From Roseibium aggregatum (GTDB lineage Bacteria; Pseudomonadota; Alphaproteobacteria; Rhizobiales; Stappiaceae), in the NCBI RefSeq assembly GCF_017309185.1, contig NZ_JAEKJZ010000001.1, forward strand, positions 2,604,001 through 2,668,000: a DNA stretch of 64,000 nt, in the 5' to 3' direction. The notes under the pieces are model-generated. The model was not told the origin of the DNA, did not search any database, and saw only the letters and a program-made list of their open reading frames with translations. The position numbers and the translations under genes were made by a program. This document shows, one piece after another, positions 51,389 through 59,940 of the stretch (the stretch's first letter is position 1; each line of letters opens with the position of its first letter).

Positions 51389-52147
51389 TCAGCGGAACAT
51401 GTCGTCCTCGATCGGCCGGACAAGGGAAGACGCATCGACATGCGCTGACGGGCTAAGCCCCCTTATCAAAACGACCGGGGTTCCCTCGTCGGCCTGCCCC
51501 ATCAGGATGGACGCCGCGGAGGCGATTTCATCGGCATGCGCGATGGTGGATACCTGCAGCGTTTTTCCGAAAAGATCCCTGTGGCCGCGCTTGTCGAGAA
51601 AGCTCGTCAGTCCCGCGGCCCCTATCGCGATGCCCGTCGTGCCGTTTCGGAAGGGACGGCCGAAACTGTCGGCGATGACCACTCCGAGCGACACTCCCGA
51701 CCGCCGCTCAAGTTCTGTCTTCAACTTCAAGGCCGAGGCATCCGGGTCCTCCGGCAGGAGAAGGATACGCCCCTCATCGCCGCCTTCTATGTTCGATTGA
51801 TCGATGCCGGCCTGGGCCATCACCCAGCCACGCTTGTGCCGTACGATCAAGACGCCCTTTCGCCTGCGGACAACCTCGGTGCTCTCGTCGAGAATGGCCT
51901 GAACAAGGCGCGGGTCCTTTGCCGTCTCGGTGGCCAGCAGCTTCGCCCGGTCACCTGGAACGATTTCGGACAGGTTTCTGTACCGGCCTTCGGCCTTGGA
52001 TACAATTTTCTGGGCCAGGACAAGCACGCAGCCGTCCTCAAGGACCTGACCTCCCGCTTCCAGAGACCTGCAGATCAGCTCGACCAGATCGTCTCCAGGC
52101 TCAACCAGAGGAAAACCGTCCAGCGTTTCCAGGCAAATCCTTGTCAT
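51389..52147 (-). CDS. cofE: Coenzyme F420-0:L-glutamate ligase CofE
   Basis: Adds glutamates to F420-0 with GTP to make F420-1 and longer tails. The 252-residue protein has the family segments DDLVELICRSL, VLAQKIVSKAEGR, KRGWVMAQAGIDQSNI and the metal/GTP region VVIADSFGRPFRNGTTGIAIG. It lacks the C-terminal nitroreductase-like domain found in mycobacterial FbiB, so it is ligase only. I take the ATG (MTRICLETLDG) seven bases after the fgd stop; a TTG five codons earlier would overlap fgd. It is the last gene of the F420 operon. Confidence 0.93.
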   Translation of the reverse strand: MTRICLETLDGFPLVEPGDDLVELICRSLEAGGQVLEDGCVLVLAQKIVSKAEGRYRNLSEIVPGDRAKLLATETAKDPRLVQAILDESTEVVRRRKGVLIVRHKRGWVMAQAGIDQSNIEGGDEGRILLLPEDPDASALKLKTELERRSGVSLGVVIADSFGRPFRNGTTGIAIGAAGLTSFLDKRGHRDLFGKTLQVSTIAHADEIASAASILMGQADEGTPVVLIRGLSPSAHVDASSLVRPIEDDMFR

Positions 52148-52154
52148 CGCCGCT

Positions 52155-53159
52155 CTAGCCAAACGCCGTGCGAAGGCGCGGCATCACGTGTTCGGAGAAC
52201 TGGCGCAGAAACCGGGCCTGATCCGGACCGGGTGCATGGAACACCAGGTGATTGAAACCGAGATCCGCGTAAGGGCGGATCTTCTCAACCACTTCGTCCG
52301 GGTCCGCCGTGACGATCCAGCGGCTGGCGGTCTGATCGGACGTCAGACTGTCCGCAAGTTTCTCCATTTCCAGCGGGTCTTCCACCGTCATCTTCTGTTC
52401 AGGACTGAGCGCCAGCGCTCCCCAGAAGCGCGTGTCTTCCTTGGCCTGGCGAACGTCCGTGTCGAAGGAGAGCTTTATCTCGATCATTCGGTCGACATCC
52501 TCCGTCTGACGCTCCTGCTGGGACAGCCCGGCCTCCAGATTGGGGATCAGCGTTTCGCTGTAGAGGCTTGGATCCTTGCCTGAGGTGCAGATGAAACCGT
52601 CTCCGAACCGCCCTGCATATTTGGCGATCATCGGCCCCGCGGCGGCAACGTAAATCGGTATCATGCTGTCGGGCCGGTCGTAGATCGTGGCGCTTTCGGT
52701 CCTGTAGAAGTCCCCTTCGAAGCTGACCCGCTCTTCGCGCCAGAGTTTCCGAATGAGCCGGATGGCTTCGCGCAGCCGCGCGAACCGTTCCTTCCGCTCC
52801 GGCCATTCACAACCGATCGCCGGCACTTCGTTCAGCCCCTCACCGGTTCCCACGCCCAGGATGATCCGGCCGGGAAACATCGATCCGAGCGTACCGAAAG
52901 CCTGGGCGATCATGGCCGGCTGGTGGCGGAAGGTCGGCGTCAGAACCGAGGTTCCCAGTTGGATCCGGCTGGTTCGTGCGGCAGTTGCCCCAAGCCAGAC
53001 AAGGGCATGCGGCGCATGACCGCCGGTGTGCCGCCAGGGCTGGAAATGATCCGAGATAAACGCGCTGTCGAAGCCGAGTTCTTCCGCCAGAACAGTAAAA
53101 TCGGCCAATTCCCCGGGGGTGAATTGCTCTGCCGACGCCTTGTATCCGATGCGCAACAT
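52155..53159 (-). CDS. fgd: F420-dependent glucose-6-phosphate dehydrogenase
   Basis: A luciferase-like TIM-barrel enzyme that oxidises glucose 6-phosphate and reduces F420. The 334-residue protein keeps the Mycobacterium Fgd1 active site: Asp37-His38 in SDHFQPWRH, Glu107 in [10 protein letters not shown], and the three phosphate-binding residues Lys195 (CTSGK), Lys256 (SPEQK) and Arg280 (RWIV), each offset by two or three from the Mycobacterium numbering. The start [13 protein letters not shown] follows GGAG. It lies between fbiC and cofE, inside the biosynthetic operon. Family assignment is strong; activity is inferred. Confidence 0.93.
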   Translation of the reverse strand: MLRIGYKASAEQFTPGELADFTVLAEELGFDSAFISDHFQPWRHTGGHAPHALVWLGATAARTSRIQLGTSVLTPTFRHQPAMIAQAFGTLGSMFPGRIILGVGTGEGLNEVPAIGCEWPERKERFARLREAIRLIRKLWREERVSFEGDFYRTESATIYDRPDSMIPIYVAAAGPMIAKYAGRFGDGFICTSGKDPSLYSETLIPNLEAGLSQQERQTEDVDRMIEIKLSFDTDVRQAKEDTRFWGALALSPEQKMTVEDPLEMEKLADSLTSDQTASRWIVTADPDEVVEKIRPYADLGFNHLVFHAPGPDQARFLRQFSEHVMPRLRTAFG

Positions 53160-53188
53160 TGTCTGTTCTCCACTCGAAATTCTGGATT

Positions 53189-55567
53189 TCATGCTTGTTG
53201 TGTCTGCCGGAGGCGCTTACCGGAAAACGGCGTATTGACCATTGGATCCAGCGGGGCGGCCTGCATGGCGCGTTGCCTGCGCTCGCTCGTGACAGGTCCG
53301 TAGACCGTGGATCGCTGGACGGGGTCGCGGCCGACGGAGCGAATGAGCTCTTCCATTTGCCAGGGAGCGAACTCCTGCCCGTGAACCGCACCGGCGGCCC
53401 TCGTGATACTCTCGTTCATCAGTGTCCCGCCCATGTCATCCGCGCCCGAACGCAGGCAAACCGCCGCTCCCTCCGGACCCATTTTGACCCACGATGTCTG
53501 GATGTGATCGATCGCGCCATAAAGGACAATGCGGGCGACCGCATGCATCAGGACCGCTTCACGCCAGCTGGGTCCGCGCCGCGATTGCCCCCGCAGATAC
53601 ATCGGGGCTTCAAGCGCCACGAATGGGAGCGGCACAAACTCGGTGAAACCGTTGAACCTTTGCTGATGACGTCGCAAGCGCATCAGATGCCGTGCCCAGT
53701 TCACCGGCGTTTCGACATGTCCGTACATGATGGTCGACGTGCTTTTCAGCCCGAGGCCATGGGCCGCCTCCATGACGTCGAACCATTGATCCGTCATGAT
53801 CTTGTCCGGAGCGATGATCGACCGGATTTCATCGTCGAGGATTTCCGCGGCCGTGCCCGGCAAAGAAGACAGGCCAGCCGCCTGAAGTTGCGACAGAAAA
53901 TCTGCAAGCGTGAGCCCGATGCTCTGGGCCCCCTGCCAGATCTCCAGCGGCGAAAAGGCGTGGATGTGGATCTCCGGGGCCGCCTCCTTGGCGATCCGCA
54001 CAAGGTTCAGATAGGTCTCCCCGGTGTAGCCGGGGTGTATACCTCCCTGGAGGCAGATCTCGGTAGCGCCTCGGTCCCAGGCCTCGGCAACGCGGCGGCT
54101 GAACTCCTTCATGTCGAGGTCGTAGGCCGGGCCGCGCAGGGACTCGTGTTTCTTCCCCTTGGAGAAGGCACAAAAACGACAGCCGTAGGTACACACGTTT
54201 GTGTAGTTGATGTTTCGCGTGACGACGTAGTGGACACGCTCCTTGTTGACCTTCTGCCTCAGGCTGTCCGCGTGAGCGCACACGGCATGAAAGCTCTTTC
54301 CGCGCGCTGAGAACAGGGCGACGATCTGCTGCTCGTCCAGTTCGGTTCCGGGTTCGAGGTCCAGAACCTGCCTGATCCTGGGATCCACGGCGCCGTTGGA
54401 GCGGATAACAGGCGGCTTTTCCAAGCCACCCGGCGTCCAGCGCCCTTCAAACGCCAGGCCCTCGGAATCGCTCGCCCGCAAAACGCCCGGGCGCATCTTT
54501 GGATCAAGCCATTTTTCCGCGTTCTTGAGAAATCCGGGATAGATCGTCAGTCGGGTGGCCAGCGTCTTGCCGCAAGAGGCGGTGATGTCCGCCAGTTTCT
54601 CGAGAGACGGCCACGGCGCCTCCGGATTGACATGATCGATCGTCACCGGAGAGACGCCTCCCCAGTCGTTTATGCCCGCCTCCAGAAGCTCGGCTCCTGT
54701 ACCCGCCGCCAGATTGGGCGGAGCCTGCAGGCTTATGTCGCCCGGAAGCAGCAATCTGGCCGCCGCAATGGTCCATTGGTGCTCAAAGGGATCCGCCGGC
54801 GGGTAGGCACGCATTTTCGTATCGGGCTTTGGAAGGAAGTTCTGAATGATGACTTCCTGGACGTGACCGTACCGCTCATGGGACTCGCGGATTTTCAGAA
54901 TGGCGTCGATCCGTTCCCGGCGGGTCTCGCCGATGCCGACGAGAAGCCCGGTCGTGAAGGCTACCCCGGCTTCGCCGGCGGCGTCGAGCGTTTGCAAACG
55001 AACGGCGGGAGACTTGTCCGGACTCCCGAAGTGTGGACCTCCCCGTGCTGACAGCCGGTCCGAAGCGGTTTCCAGCATCATTCCCATTGAGGCCGCAAAA
55101 GGCTTGAGACGGTTGAACTCCTCCGCCGTCAGCGTGCCGGGATTGAGATGCGGCAAAAGGTTCGTCTGGTCTCTGACCAGTCCCGCGACGTGGGCAAGAT
55201 AGGAGACGGTGCTCTCGAACCCGAGCTTGTCCAGCGCCTCGCGAGCAGCCTTGTACCTCAGCTCCGGTTTTTCGCCCAGGGTAAACAGCGCCTCGCTGCA
55301 GCCTGCTGCCTCCCCCTTGCGCGCAATCTCCAGGACTTCTTCAGGCTCAAGATAGACCTTCTGCCCGGAGCGCACCGGTTTTGCGAACGTGCAGTAATGG
55401 CAGACGTCGCGGCAGGCCTTCGTCAAGGGGATGAAGACCTTTGGCGAGTAAGTGATCACGGACCCGAAACCGGCGTCCCGTATCGCCCGGCTTTCGGCCA
55501 GCAGATCGTCGAGGTTGTCCAGCTCCAGCAGGCTGCCGGCATCGGGATACCGCAATGCTACTCTCAT
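53189..55567 (-). CDS. fbiC: FO synthase, fused CofG-CofH (FbiC)
   Basis: A double radical-SAM enzyme that joins tyrosine and the flavin precursor 5-amino-6-ribitylamino-uracil to make FO, the F420 chromophore. The 792-residue product has two CX3CX2C clusters: Cys52-Cys56-Cys59 (ACRDVCHYC) in the CofG half and a second near residues 459-466 (VCTYGCRFC) in the CofH half. The fusion matches the actinobacterial FbiC layout; archaea have two genes. The start overlaps the cofC stop by four bases (ATGA). It is followed 29 bases later by fgd. Confidence 0.95.
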   Translation of the reverse strand: MRVALRYPDAGSLLELDNLDDLLAESRAIRDAGFGSVITYSPKVFIPLTKACRDVCHYCTFAKPVRSGQKVYLEPEEVLEIARKGEAAGCSEALFTLGEKPELRYKAAREALDKLGFESTVSYLAHVAGLVRDQTNLLPHLNPGTLTAEEFNRLKPFAASMGMMLETASDRLSARGGPHFGSPDKSPAVRLQTLDAAGEAGVAFTTGLLVGIGETRRERIDAILKIRESHERYGHVQEVIIQNFLPKPDTKMRAYPPADPFEHQWTIAAARLLLPGDISLQAPPNLAAGTGAELLEAGINDWGGVSPVTIDHVNPEAPWPSLEKLADITASCGKTLATRLTIYPGFLKNAEKWLDPKMRPGVLRASDSEGLAFEGRWTPGGLEKPPVIRSNGAVDPRIRQVLDLEPGTELDEQQIVALFSARGKSFHAVCAHADSLRQKVNKERVHYVVTRNINYTNVCTYGCRFCAFSKGKKHESLRGPAYDLDMKEFSRRVAEAWDRGATEICLQGGIHPGYTGETYLNLVRIAKEAAPEIHIHAFSPLEIWQGAQSIGLTLADFLSQLQAAGLSSLPGTAAEILDDEIRSIIAPDKIMTDQWFDVMEAAHGLGLKSTSTIMYGHVETPVNWARHLMRLRRHQQRFNGFTEFVPLPFVALEAPMYLRGQSRRGPSWREAVLMHAVARIVLYGAIDHIQTSWVKMGPEGAAVCLRSGADDMGGTLMNESITRAAGAVHGQEFAPWQMEELIRSVGRDPVQRSTVYGPVTSERRQRAMQAAPLDPMVNTPFSGKRLRQTQQA

Positions 55568-56229
55568 GGAGCGGTCCTCCCAGGCTCTTGCAGAGCCAGA
55601 TCCATCGCGCGCAGTCTTTGCGCGGTCTGCGGGCCCGGGTGAATGGCAGCCAGACGGTAAATGTCTTCCGGGGTGTCGCAGTCGCATTCAACATGCCGAA
55701 GACTGAGGACGCGCATGGGAAGGTTTTTCGCCCTTGCCAGATCAAGGTGCACTTCGAAACTGTTGGCTCCAAAGCGAAACGGAAGCTGCATGTCGTGCTG
55801 CACCAACAAAGCATTGGTGCCCTGCCGCAGGCGATCCGGGACGATGACGGCCGAGCGTCTTTCCCGTCCGGCGCGAACGATATCGTCGATGTCGGCGGGG
55901 CGAACGGCCGGAATGTCCGACGGCAACACGACAATCGTCGACGCCCCTTTTGAAAGCAGGGTTGTGCGCCCGCTCTCCAATGCAGGGTTCAGCCCCCCGT
56001 CCGGGTCGTGCAGGCAGTCGGCGCCGCGGCGCTCTGCCTGTTCTCGTGCTTCGGGATCATTTGTCACCACCGCCAACCTTTCAACTTCCGAAGAACCGGC
56101 GATTGCCGTGAGCGTATCCGCATACATTGCTTGCGCGAGTTCTAGGCGCAGGTCCGGCGACAGACGGCTTCCGAGACGGGACTTGGCACCCTCGAAACTC
56201 TTGACCGGAATCATGGCCCAAACCGTCAT
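55564..56229 (-). CDS. cofC: 2-phospho-L-lactate (or PEP/3-phosphoglycerate) guanylyltransferase CofC
   Basis: Activates a three-carbon phosphoacid with GTP, giving the donor used by CofD. The 221-residue protein shows the nucleotidyltransferase start AMIPVKSFEGAKSRLGSRL, the AVVTNDPEA strand, DPDGGLNPALESG and VVLPSDIPAVRPADI. Known CofC/FbiD enzymes use 2-phospholactate, phosphoenolpyruvate or 3-phosphoglycerate; the sequence alone does not tell me which. One base separates it from the cofD stop, and it overlaps fbiC by four bases. Confidence 0.9.
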   Translation of the reverse strand: MTVWAMIPVKSFEGAKSRLGSRLSPDLRLELAQAMYADTLTAIAGSSEVERLAVVTNDPEAREQAERRGADCLHDPDGGLNPALESGRTTLLSKGASTIVVLPSDIPAVRPADIDDIVRAGRERRSAVIVPDRLRQGTNALLVQHDMQLPFRFGANSFEVHLDLARAKNLPMRVLSLRHVECDCDTPEDIYRLAAIHPGPQTAQRLRAMDLALQEPGRTAP

Positions 56230-56230
56230 G

Positions 56231-57193
56231 TCACGCCCCGCCTAGGTCTTCGGCGAAATCGAGTACGGAATTCGCGAGGCTCGATTTTGCCTGAAGATCG
56301 ACCATCATCGTGTCATGTGTCTTTGCCGCCAGACCTTTTCCGATGTTTCCGAATTCCGCGACCTGTTCGCCATCGCGCCTGTCGACCACATAGCCGTCGA
56401 AAATATCCGCGTGAAGCATGGCCGCGGAGGCGGCGGTAACAGGGATGTCGAAGCCCGTCATCATGGCGGCCGTCGGGCCTTTGACGGCCTCGCCGCCAAC
56501 GACCGGCGTCACGCCTATGACGGGAGCCCGGCAGCTTCGAAGAACCTCGCGCATTCCCGGAACGGCCAGTATCGGAGCAATGGACAAATAGGGATTGGAG
56601 GGGCAAACGACGACCGCACAGAGACCGGGGTCTTCGAACGCTTCCTTGACCTCCCTGGTCATCCGGGCGTCTTCGGCCCCTCTGAAAATCACGTCAACGA
56701 CCTGCGGACCGCACCGCGCCTCAACGAACCATTCGTGGAATTCGTAATCGCGATCCGAACACCTTATCAGGGTGCTGACGTGCTGGTCGGACATGGGCAG
56801 GATTTTACTTGTCAGGCCGAAGCTCCTGGCGAAATCCGCCGTGATTTCGGTGAGCCTGTCTCCCCGCGCCAACCGCATCGTGCGCAAAAGGTTCAGGCCA
56901 AGGTCCTGATCGCCGATATTGAACCAGATGTCTTCGCCGAGTTCGCGCAGGGCGCCCATCGCGTTCCAGGTTTCATCGCGACGCCCCCACCCCCGCTCCA
57001 GATCGGCGCGGCCGGAAAGAGTGTAGAGCTGCGTATCGATGTCCGGGCAGACGAACAATCCGTAATGGGGCGAGTCGTCTCCCGTATTGACGATTACCGT
57101 GAGATCTTCCGGCGGCATCACAGCCGCCAGGCCTTGCGAAAGTTTTGCTCCGCCAACGCCGCCGGAAAGCGCAATTACCTTTTTTGAGCCCAT
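56231..57193 (-). CDS. cofD: 2-phospho-L-lactate transferase CofD
   Basis: Transfers the activated phosphoacid to FO to make F420-0 (or dehydro-F420-0). The 320-residue protein has the N-terminal VIALSGGVGGAKLSQGL, VNTGDDSPHYGLFVCPDIDT with the metal-binding aspartate, and VVVCPSNPYLSIAPIL. Start MGSKKVIALSGG follows AGGATC; an 11-codon extension is not conserved. It is the first gene of the operon, about 265 bases from the divergent oxidoreductase. Confidence 0.93.
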   Translation of the reverse strand: MGSKKVIALSGGVGGAKLSQGLAAVMPPEDLTVIVNTGDDSPHYGLFVCPDIDTQLYTLSGRADLERGWGRRDETWNAMGALRELGEDIWFNIGDQDLGLNLLRTMRLARGDRLTEITADFARSFGLTSKILPMSDQHVSTLIRCSDRDYEFHEWFVEARCGPQVVDVIFRGAEDARMTREVKEAFEDPGLCAVVVCPSNPYLSIAPILAVPGMREVLRSCRAPVIGVTPVVGGEAVKGPTAAMMTGFDIPVTAASAAMLHADIFDGYVVDRRDGEQVAEFGNIGKGLAAKTHDTMMVDLQAKSSLANSVLDFAEDLGGA

Positions 57194-57458
57194 CTCGGGA
57201 TCCTGTCTTTCGCGCGGTTCAGACAACGGTGAATTCTTGATTCAGGTGTTCCAACGCAGTCTTCAACGGTCACCCGATCGGGCGTGCTACGATATGGAGG
57301 ATTACCTATGTGCGGAAAACGATCAAGGAAGGCGGGCAAAAAATTTTATCAATTGGTCAAAATTAATTGACGGCGCAGTCAATTCGCGGAACATTTCCAA
57401 GACGAAAAAAAAGAATGTCAAATTTATCGCCATAAGTGAATGCAGAGGGAAAACCACT
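57194..57458. promoter_or_regulatory. Divergent promoter region between cofD and the LLM oxidoreductase
   Basis: A 265-base region, visibly more AT-rich than its surroundings in its right half. It must hold the promoters of the F420 operon and of the divergent oxidoreductase. It contains the palindrome at 57349-57370 and a further TCAATT at 57379-57384. No clear -35/-10 pair was picked out. Confidence 0.6.
57349..57370. promoter_or_regulatory. Candidate operator palindrome
   Basis: TCAATT and AATTGA arms separated by ten bases (GGTCAAAATT) in an AT-rich patch; a third TCAATT lies nine bases further on. The place between divergent cofactor genes fits an operator for a dimeric regulator, but no regulator gene is present in the window. 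Confidence 0.4.
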
Positions 57459-58463
57459 ATGGAATTCGGAATTTGTTTTAAAGGTTTTGTCGATGCAGAT
57501 CGAGCCAAAGCCCTTGTTCGGCAGGCTGAGAATGCAGGCTTCACCTATTGCTGGTTTTATGACAGCCACATCCTGTGGCGGGACAGTTACGTGGCGATGG
57601 CCATGTGCATGGAACACACCAGGCACATGAGGTTCGGCCCCTGCGTCACCAACCCGAACAGCCGTGACTGGTCGGTTGCCGCCAGCCTCTTCGGCTCTCT
57701 TGCCAAACAGTCCGGCGACAGGTTCGACATCGGAATAGGCAGGGGTGACAGCGCCGTGCGCGTCATGGGCAAAAAGCCCGCGACCCTGAAGCGTCTCGAA
57801 GAGTTCACCGATGTCATTCGCAAGCTGATCAAGGGGGAAGAGGCCCAATATGGCGAATGTCCGGAGCCGGTTCAGTTCCCCTGGGCTGTCGGCCACGAAC
57901 CGCCCATCTGGATAGCCGCATACGGTCCGAAGGCCTTGGCTACTGCCGGCCGGGTGGGTGACGGACTGATCCTGCAGATCGCGGATCCCGGTATTTGCAA
58001 ATGGTTGGGAGACACCGCCAAAAAGGCGGGCGAGGAAGCCGGCAGGGACATGTCCAATTACCGGATCATGGCAGCGGCGCCGGCCTATACCGGCGACATC
58101 GAGCATGCGAGAGAGAAGGTGAAATGGTTCCCTGCCATGGTTGGCAACCATGTTGCGGACATCGTCGAAAAATACGGGGCCGACACGGATAGCGTCCCCT
58201 CGAGCCTGACGTCCTACATCGAAAAACGCCGCGGCTACGACTATTCCAAGCACGGACAGAGCGACAACCCGTTCCTTGATTTCATCACGGACGAGATTGT
58301 CGATTCCTTCGCCGTACTGGGAACCAGCGATCAGCACATCGCCAAACTGAAAGAACTCGAAAGCGCTGGCGTGACACAGTTCAACATCTACCTGGACAGT
58401 GGCGACGAGGAGAAAATCATCGCCGACTACGGCAACGACATCATTCCGGCTTTCAGTAACTGA
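57459..58463 (+). CDS. LLM-class oxidoreductase, probably F420-dependent
   Basis: A 334-residue luciferase-like monooxygenase-family protein (MEFGICFKGFVDADRAKALV start, after AGAGGGA). It has the barrel strands FTYCWFYDSHILWRDSYV, RFGPCVTNPNSRDWSVAAS and the cofactor-binding DIGIGRGDSAVRVMGKKP and WIAAYGPKALATAGRVGDG. This resembles a subfamily annotated as F420-dependent (I recall TIGR03842), not FMN monooxygenases. The divergent place next to the F420 operon supports F420 use. The substrate is unknown. The frame upstream of this ATG is open but not conserved. Confidence 0.82.
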   Translation: MEFGICFKGFVDADRAKALVRQAENAGFTYCWFYDSHILWRDSYVAMAMCMEHTRHMRFGPCVTNPNSRDWSVAASLFGSLAKQSGDRFDIGIGRGDSAVRVMGKKPATLKRLEEFTDVIRKLIKGEEAQYGECPEPVQFPWAVGHEPPIWIAAYGPKALATAGRVGDGLILQIADPGICKWLGDTAKKAGEEAGRDMSNYRIMAAAPAYTGDIEHAREKVKWFPAMVGNHVADIVEKYGADTDSVPSSLTSYIEKRRGYDYSKHGQSDNPFLDFITDEIVDSFAVLGTSDQHIAKLKELESAGVTQFNIYLDSGDEEKIIADYGNDIIPAFSN

Positions 58464-58899
58464 CCAGCCCGGACTGCGCCGGAAGCCGTTTGGTCCACAT
58501 GCTGAGCCCATCGCTCCCGATTACGCAGCCGCGTAGATGTTCGCGCGAGTTCGCGATATGCCCGGAACGAGCTTCCGTTTCAAACAAAGGTGACCGGGTG
58601 GCGGCGAGCGAAGCCGCCACCCCGTCCCTGTCTGGCGCAGCCCTTGGCGAAAGGCCGCGCCCTCAGCCCGGGTGTTGAGCGACTTCGGCCCCGAACCGCC
58701 CGACCCCTCTATTTGGACAACAGGCACAGTGATCCACACCGGTTCTGTCGTGACCGTTTCTGTGGCCGCGACCGGCAGGGTTGCCCCATATCCGGTTGCG
58801 TTTTTCGGCTGGGGAGGTCATGAGGTCACAGGGCAAACGCCTAGACTTCCGTGCCGAAAAATGCAAAGCGTCGGTGCGTTCCGACAAGTAGATGCTGAA
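58464..58899 (+). promoter_or_regulatory. Region between the LLM oxidoreductase and mvaA
   Basis: About 436 bases that hold a hairpin and presumably the mevalonate-operon promoter. A GTG-initiated frame in phase with mvaA is open from 58672, but its product has no similarity to HMG-CoA reductase and is treated as non-coding. Confidence 0.45.
58596..58622 (+). terminator. Strong hairpin downstream of the LLM oxidoreductase
   Basis: A perfect ten-base stem GGGTGGCGGC/GCCGCCACCC with a seven-base loop, 132 bases after the oxidoreductase stop. No T-tract follows on either strand, so it may be a weak terminator or an mRNA 3'-end stabiliser rather than an intrinsic terminator. Confidence 0.5.
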
Positions 58900-59940
58900 G
58901 TGACCGAGAAAGACCAAACGATTTCGCATACGCCCGTCCCGACCAAATGGGTTGGACCCATTTTATTCAGGGGGCCGGTGGTCGACGGACCGGTCAGTGC
59001 ACCGCTTGCGACCTATGAAACGCCACTCTGGCCGTCGACCGCGCGCGGTGCGGCTGTCTCCCGGTATTCGGGTGGCATTCAGGTCAGCCTCTTGGACGAG
59101 CGCATGAGCCGTTCGATCGCTTTGCGGGCGCAGGACGGTGCAAGCGCCATCGCCGCCTGGCAAAACATCAAATCGCGCCAGGATGAAATTGCCGAAATCG
59201 TCGCCTCCACCAGCCGATTCGCACGTCTGCTTGAGCTGAACCGCCAGATCGTAGGCAATCTCCTCTATATTCGCATCGAATGCAGCACGGGCGATGCTTC
59301 CGGCCACAATATGGTGACCAAAGCCTCCGAGGCCGTGCAGAACTGGGTCCTCGAAAATTATCCGTCTTTGAGCTACGCCTCGATTTCCGGCAACCTCTGC
59401 ACGGACAAGAAAGCCTCGGCGGTCAACGGACTTTTGGGGCGCGGCAAATATGCGGTCGCGGAAATTGAAATCCCGAGAAAGTTCCTGAGACGGTTCCTGC
59501 GCTGCTCCGCTGCGGAAATGGTTCAGTTGAACTATGAAAAGAACTATGTCGGCGGGAGCCTTGCCGGTACGTTGCGCAGCGCCAATGCGCATTTCGCGAA
59601 CATGCTTTTGGGGTTCTACCTGGCGACCGGACAGGATGCCGCCAATATCATCGAGGCCAGCCAGGGGTTCGTTCATTGCGAGGCGCGCGGTGAGGATCTC
59701 TATTTCTCCTGTACCCTGCCGAACCTGATTGTGGGATCTGTGGGCGCGGGAAAGAAAATTTCCGAGATCGAGGACAATCTGGCGCGCCTTGGCTGCAAGG
59801 CGGACACTGCGCCGGGTGAAAATTCACGCCGGCTAGCGGGGATTTGCGCCGGTGTTGTGCTGTGTGGAGAGCTGTCGCTGCTGGCGGCACAGACAAATCC
59901 CGGCGAGTTGGTTCGTACGCACATGGAAATGGAACGATGA
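58900..59940 (+). CDS. mvaA: Hydroxymethylglutaryl-CoA reductase
   Basis: Reduces HMG-CoA to mevalonate. Catalytic marks: Glu40 in LATYETPLWPS, the lysine in SGNLCTDKKASAVNG, the aspartate in ATGQDAANI and the late histidine in LVRTHMEMER. The CTDKK and GQDAA context is class-I-like and close to the Paracoccus zeaxanthinifaciens enzyme of about 340 residues. The start is uncertain: I take a GTG that gives 346 residues; the ATG at 58861 adds 13, and neither has a clear ribosome-binding site. The stop overlaps fni by four bases (ATGA). Confidence 0.93.
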   Translation: MTEKDQTISHTPVPTKWVGPILFRGPVVDGPVSAPLATYETPLWPSTARGAAVSRYSGGIQVSLLDERMSRSIALRAQDGASAIAAWQNIKSRQDEIAEIVASTSRFARLLELNRQIVGNLLYIRIECSTGDASGHNMVTKASEAVQNWVLENYPSLSYASISGNLCTDKKASAVNGLLGRGKYAVAEIEIPRKFLRRFLRCSAAEMVQLNYEKNYVGGSLAGTLRSANAHFANMLLGFYLATGQDAANIIEASQGFVHCEARGEDLYFSCTLPNLIVGSVGAGKKISEIEDNLARLGCKADTAPGENSRRLAGICAGVVLCGELSLLAAQTNPGELVRTHMEMER

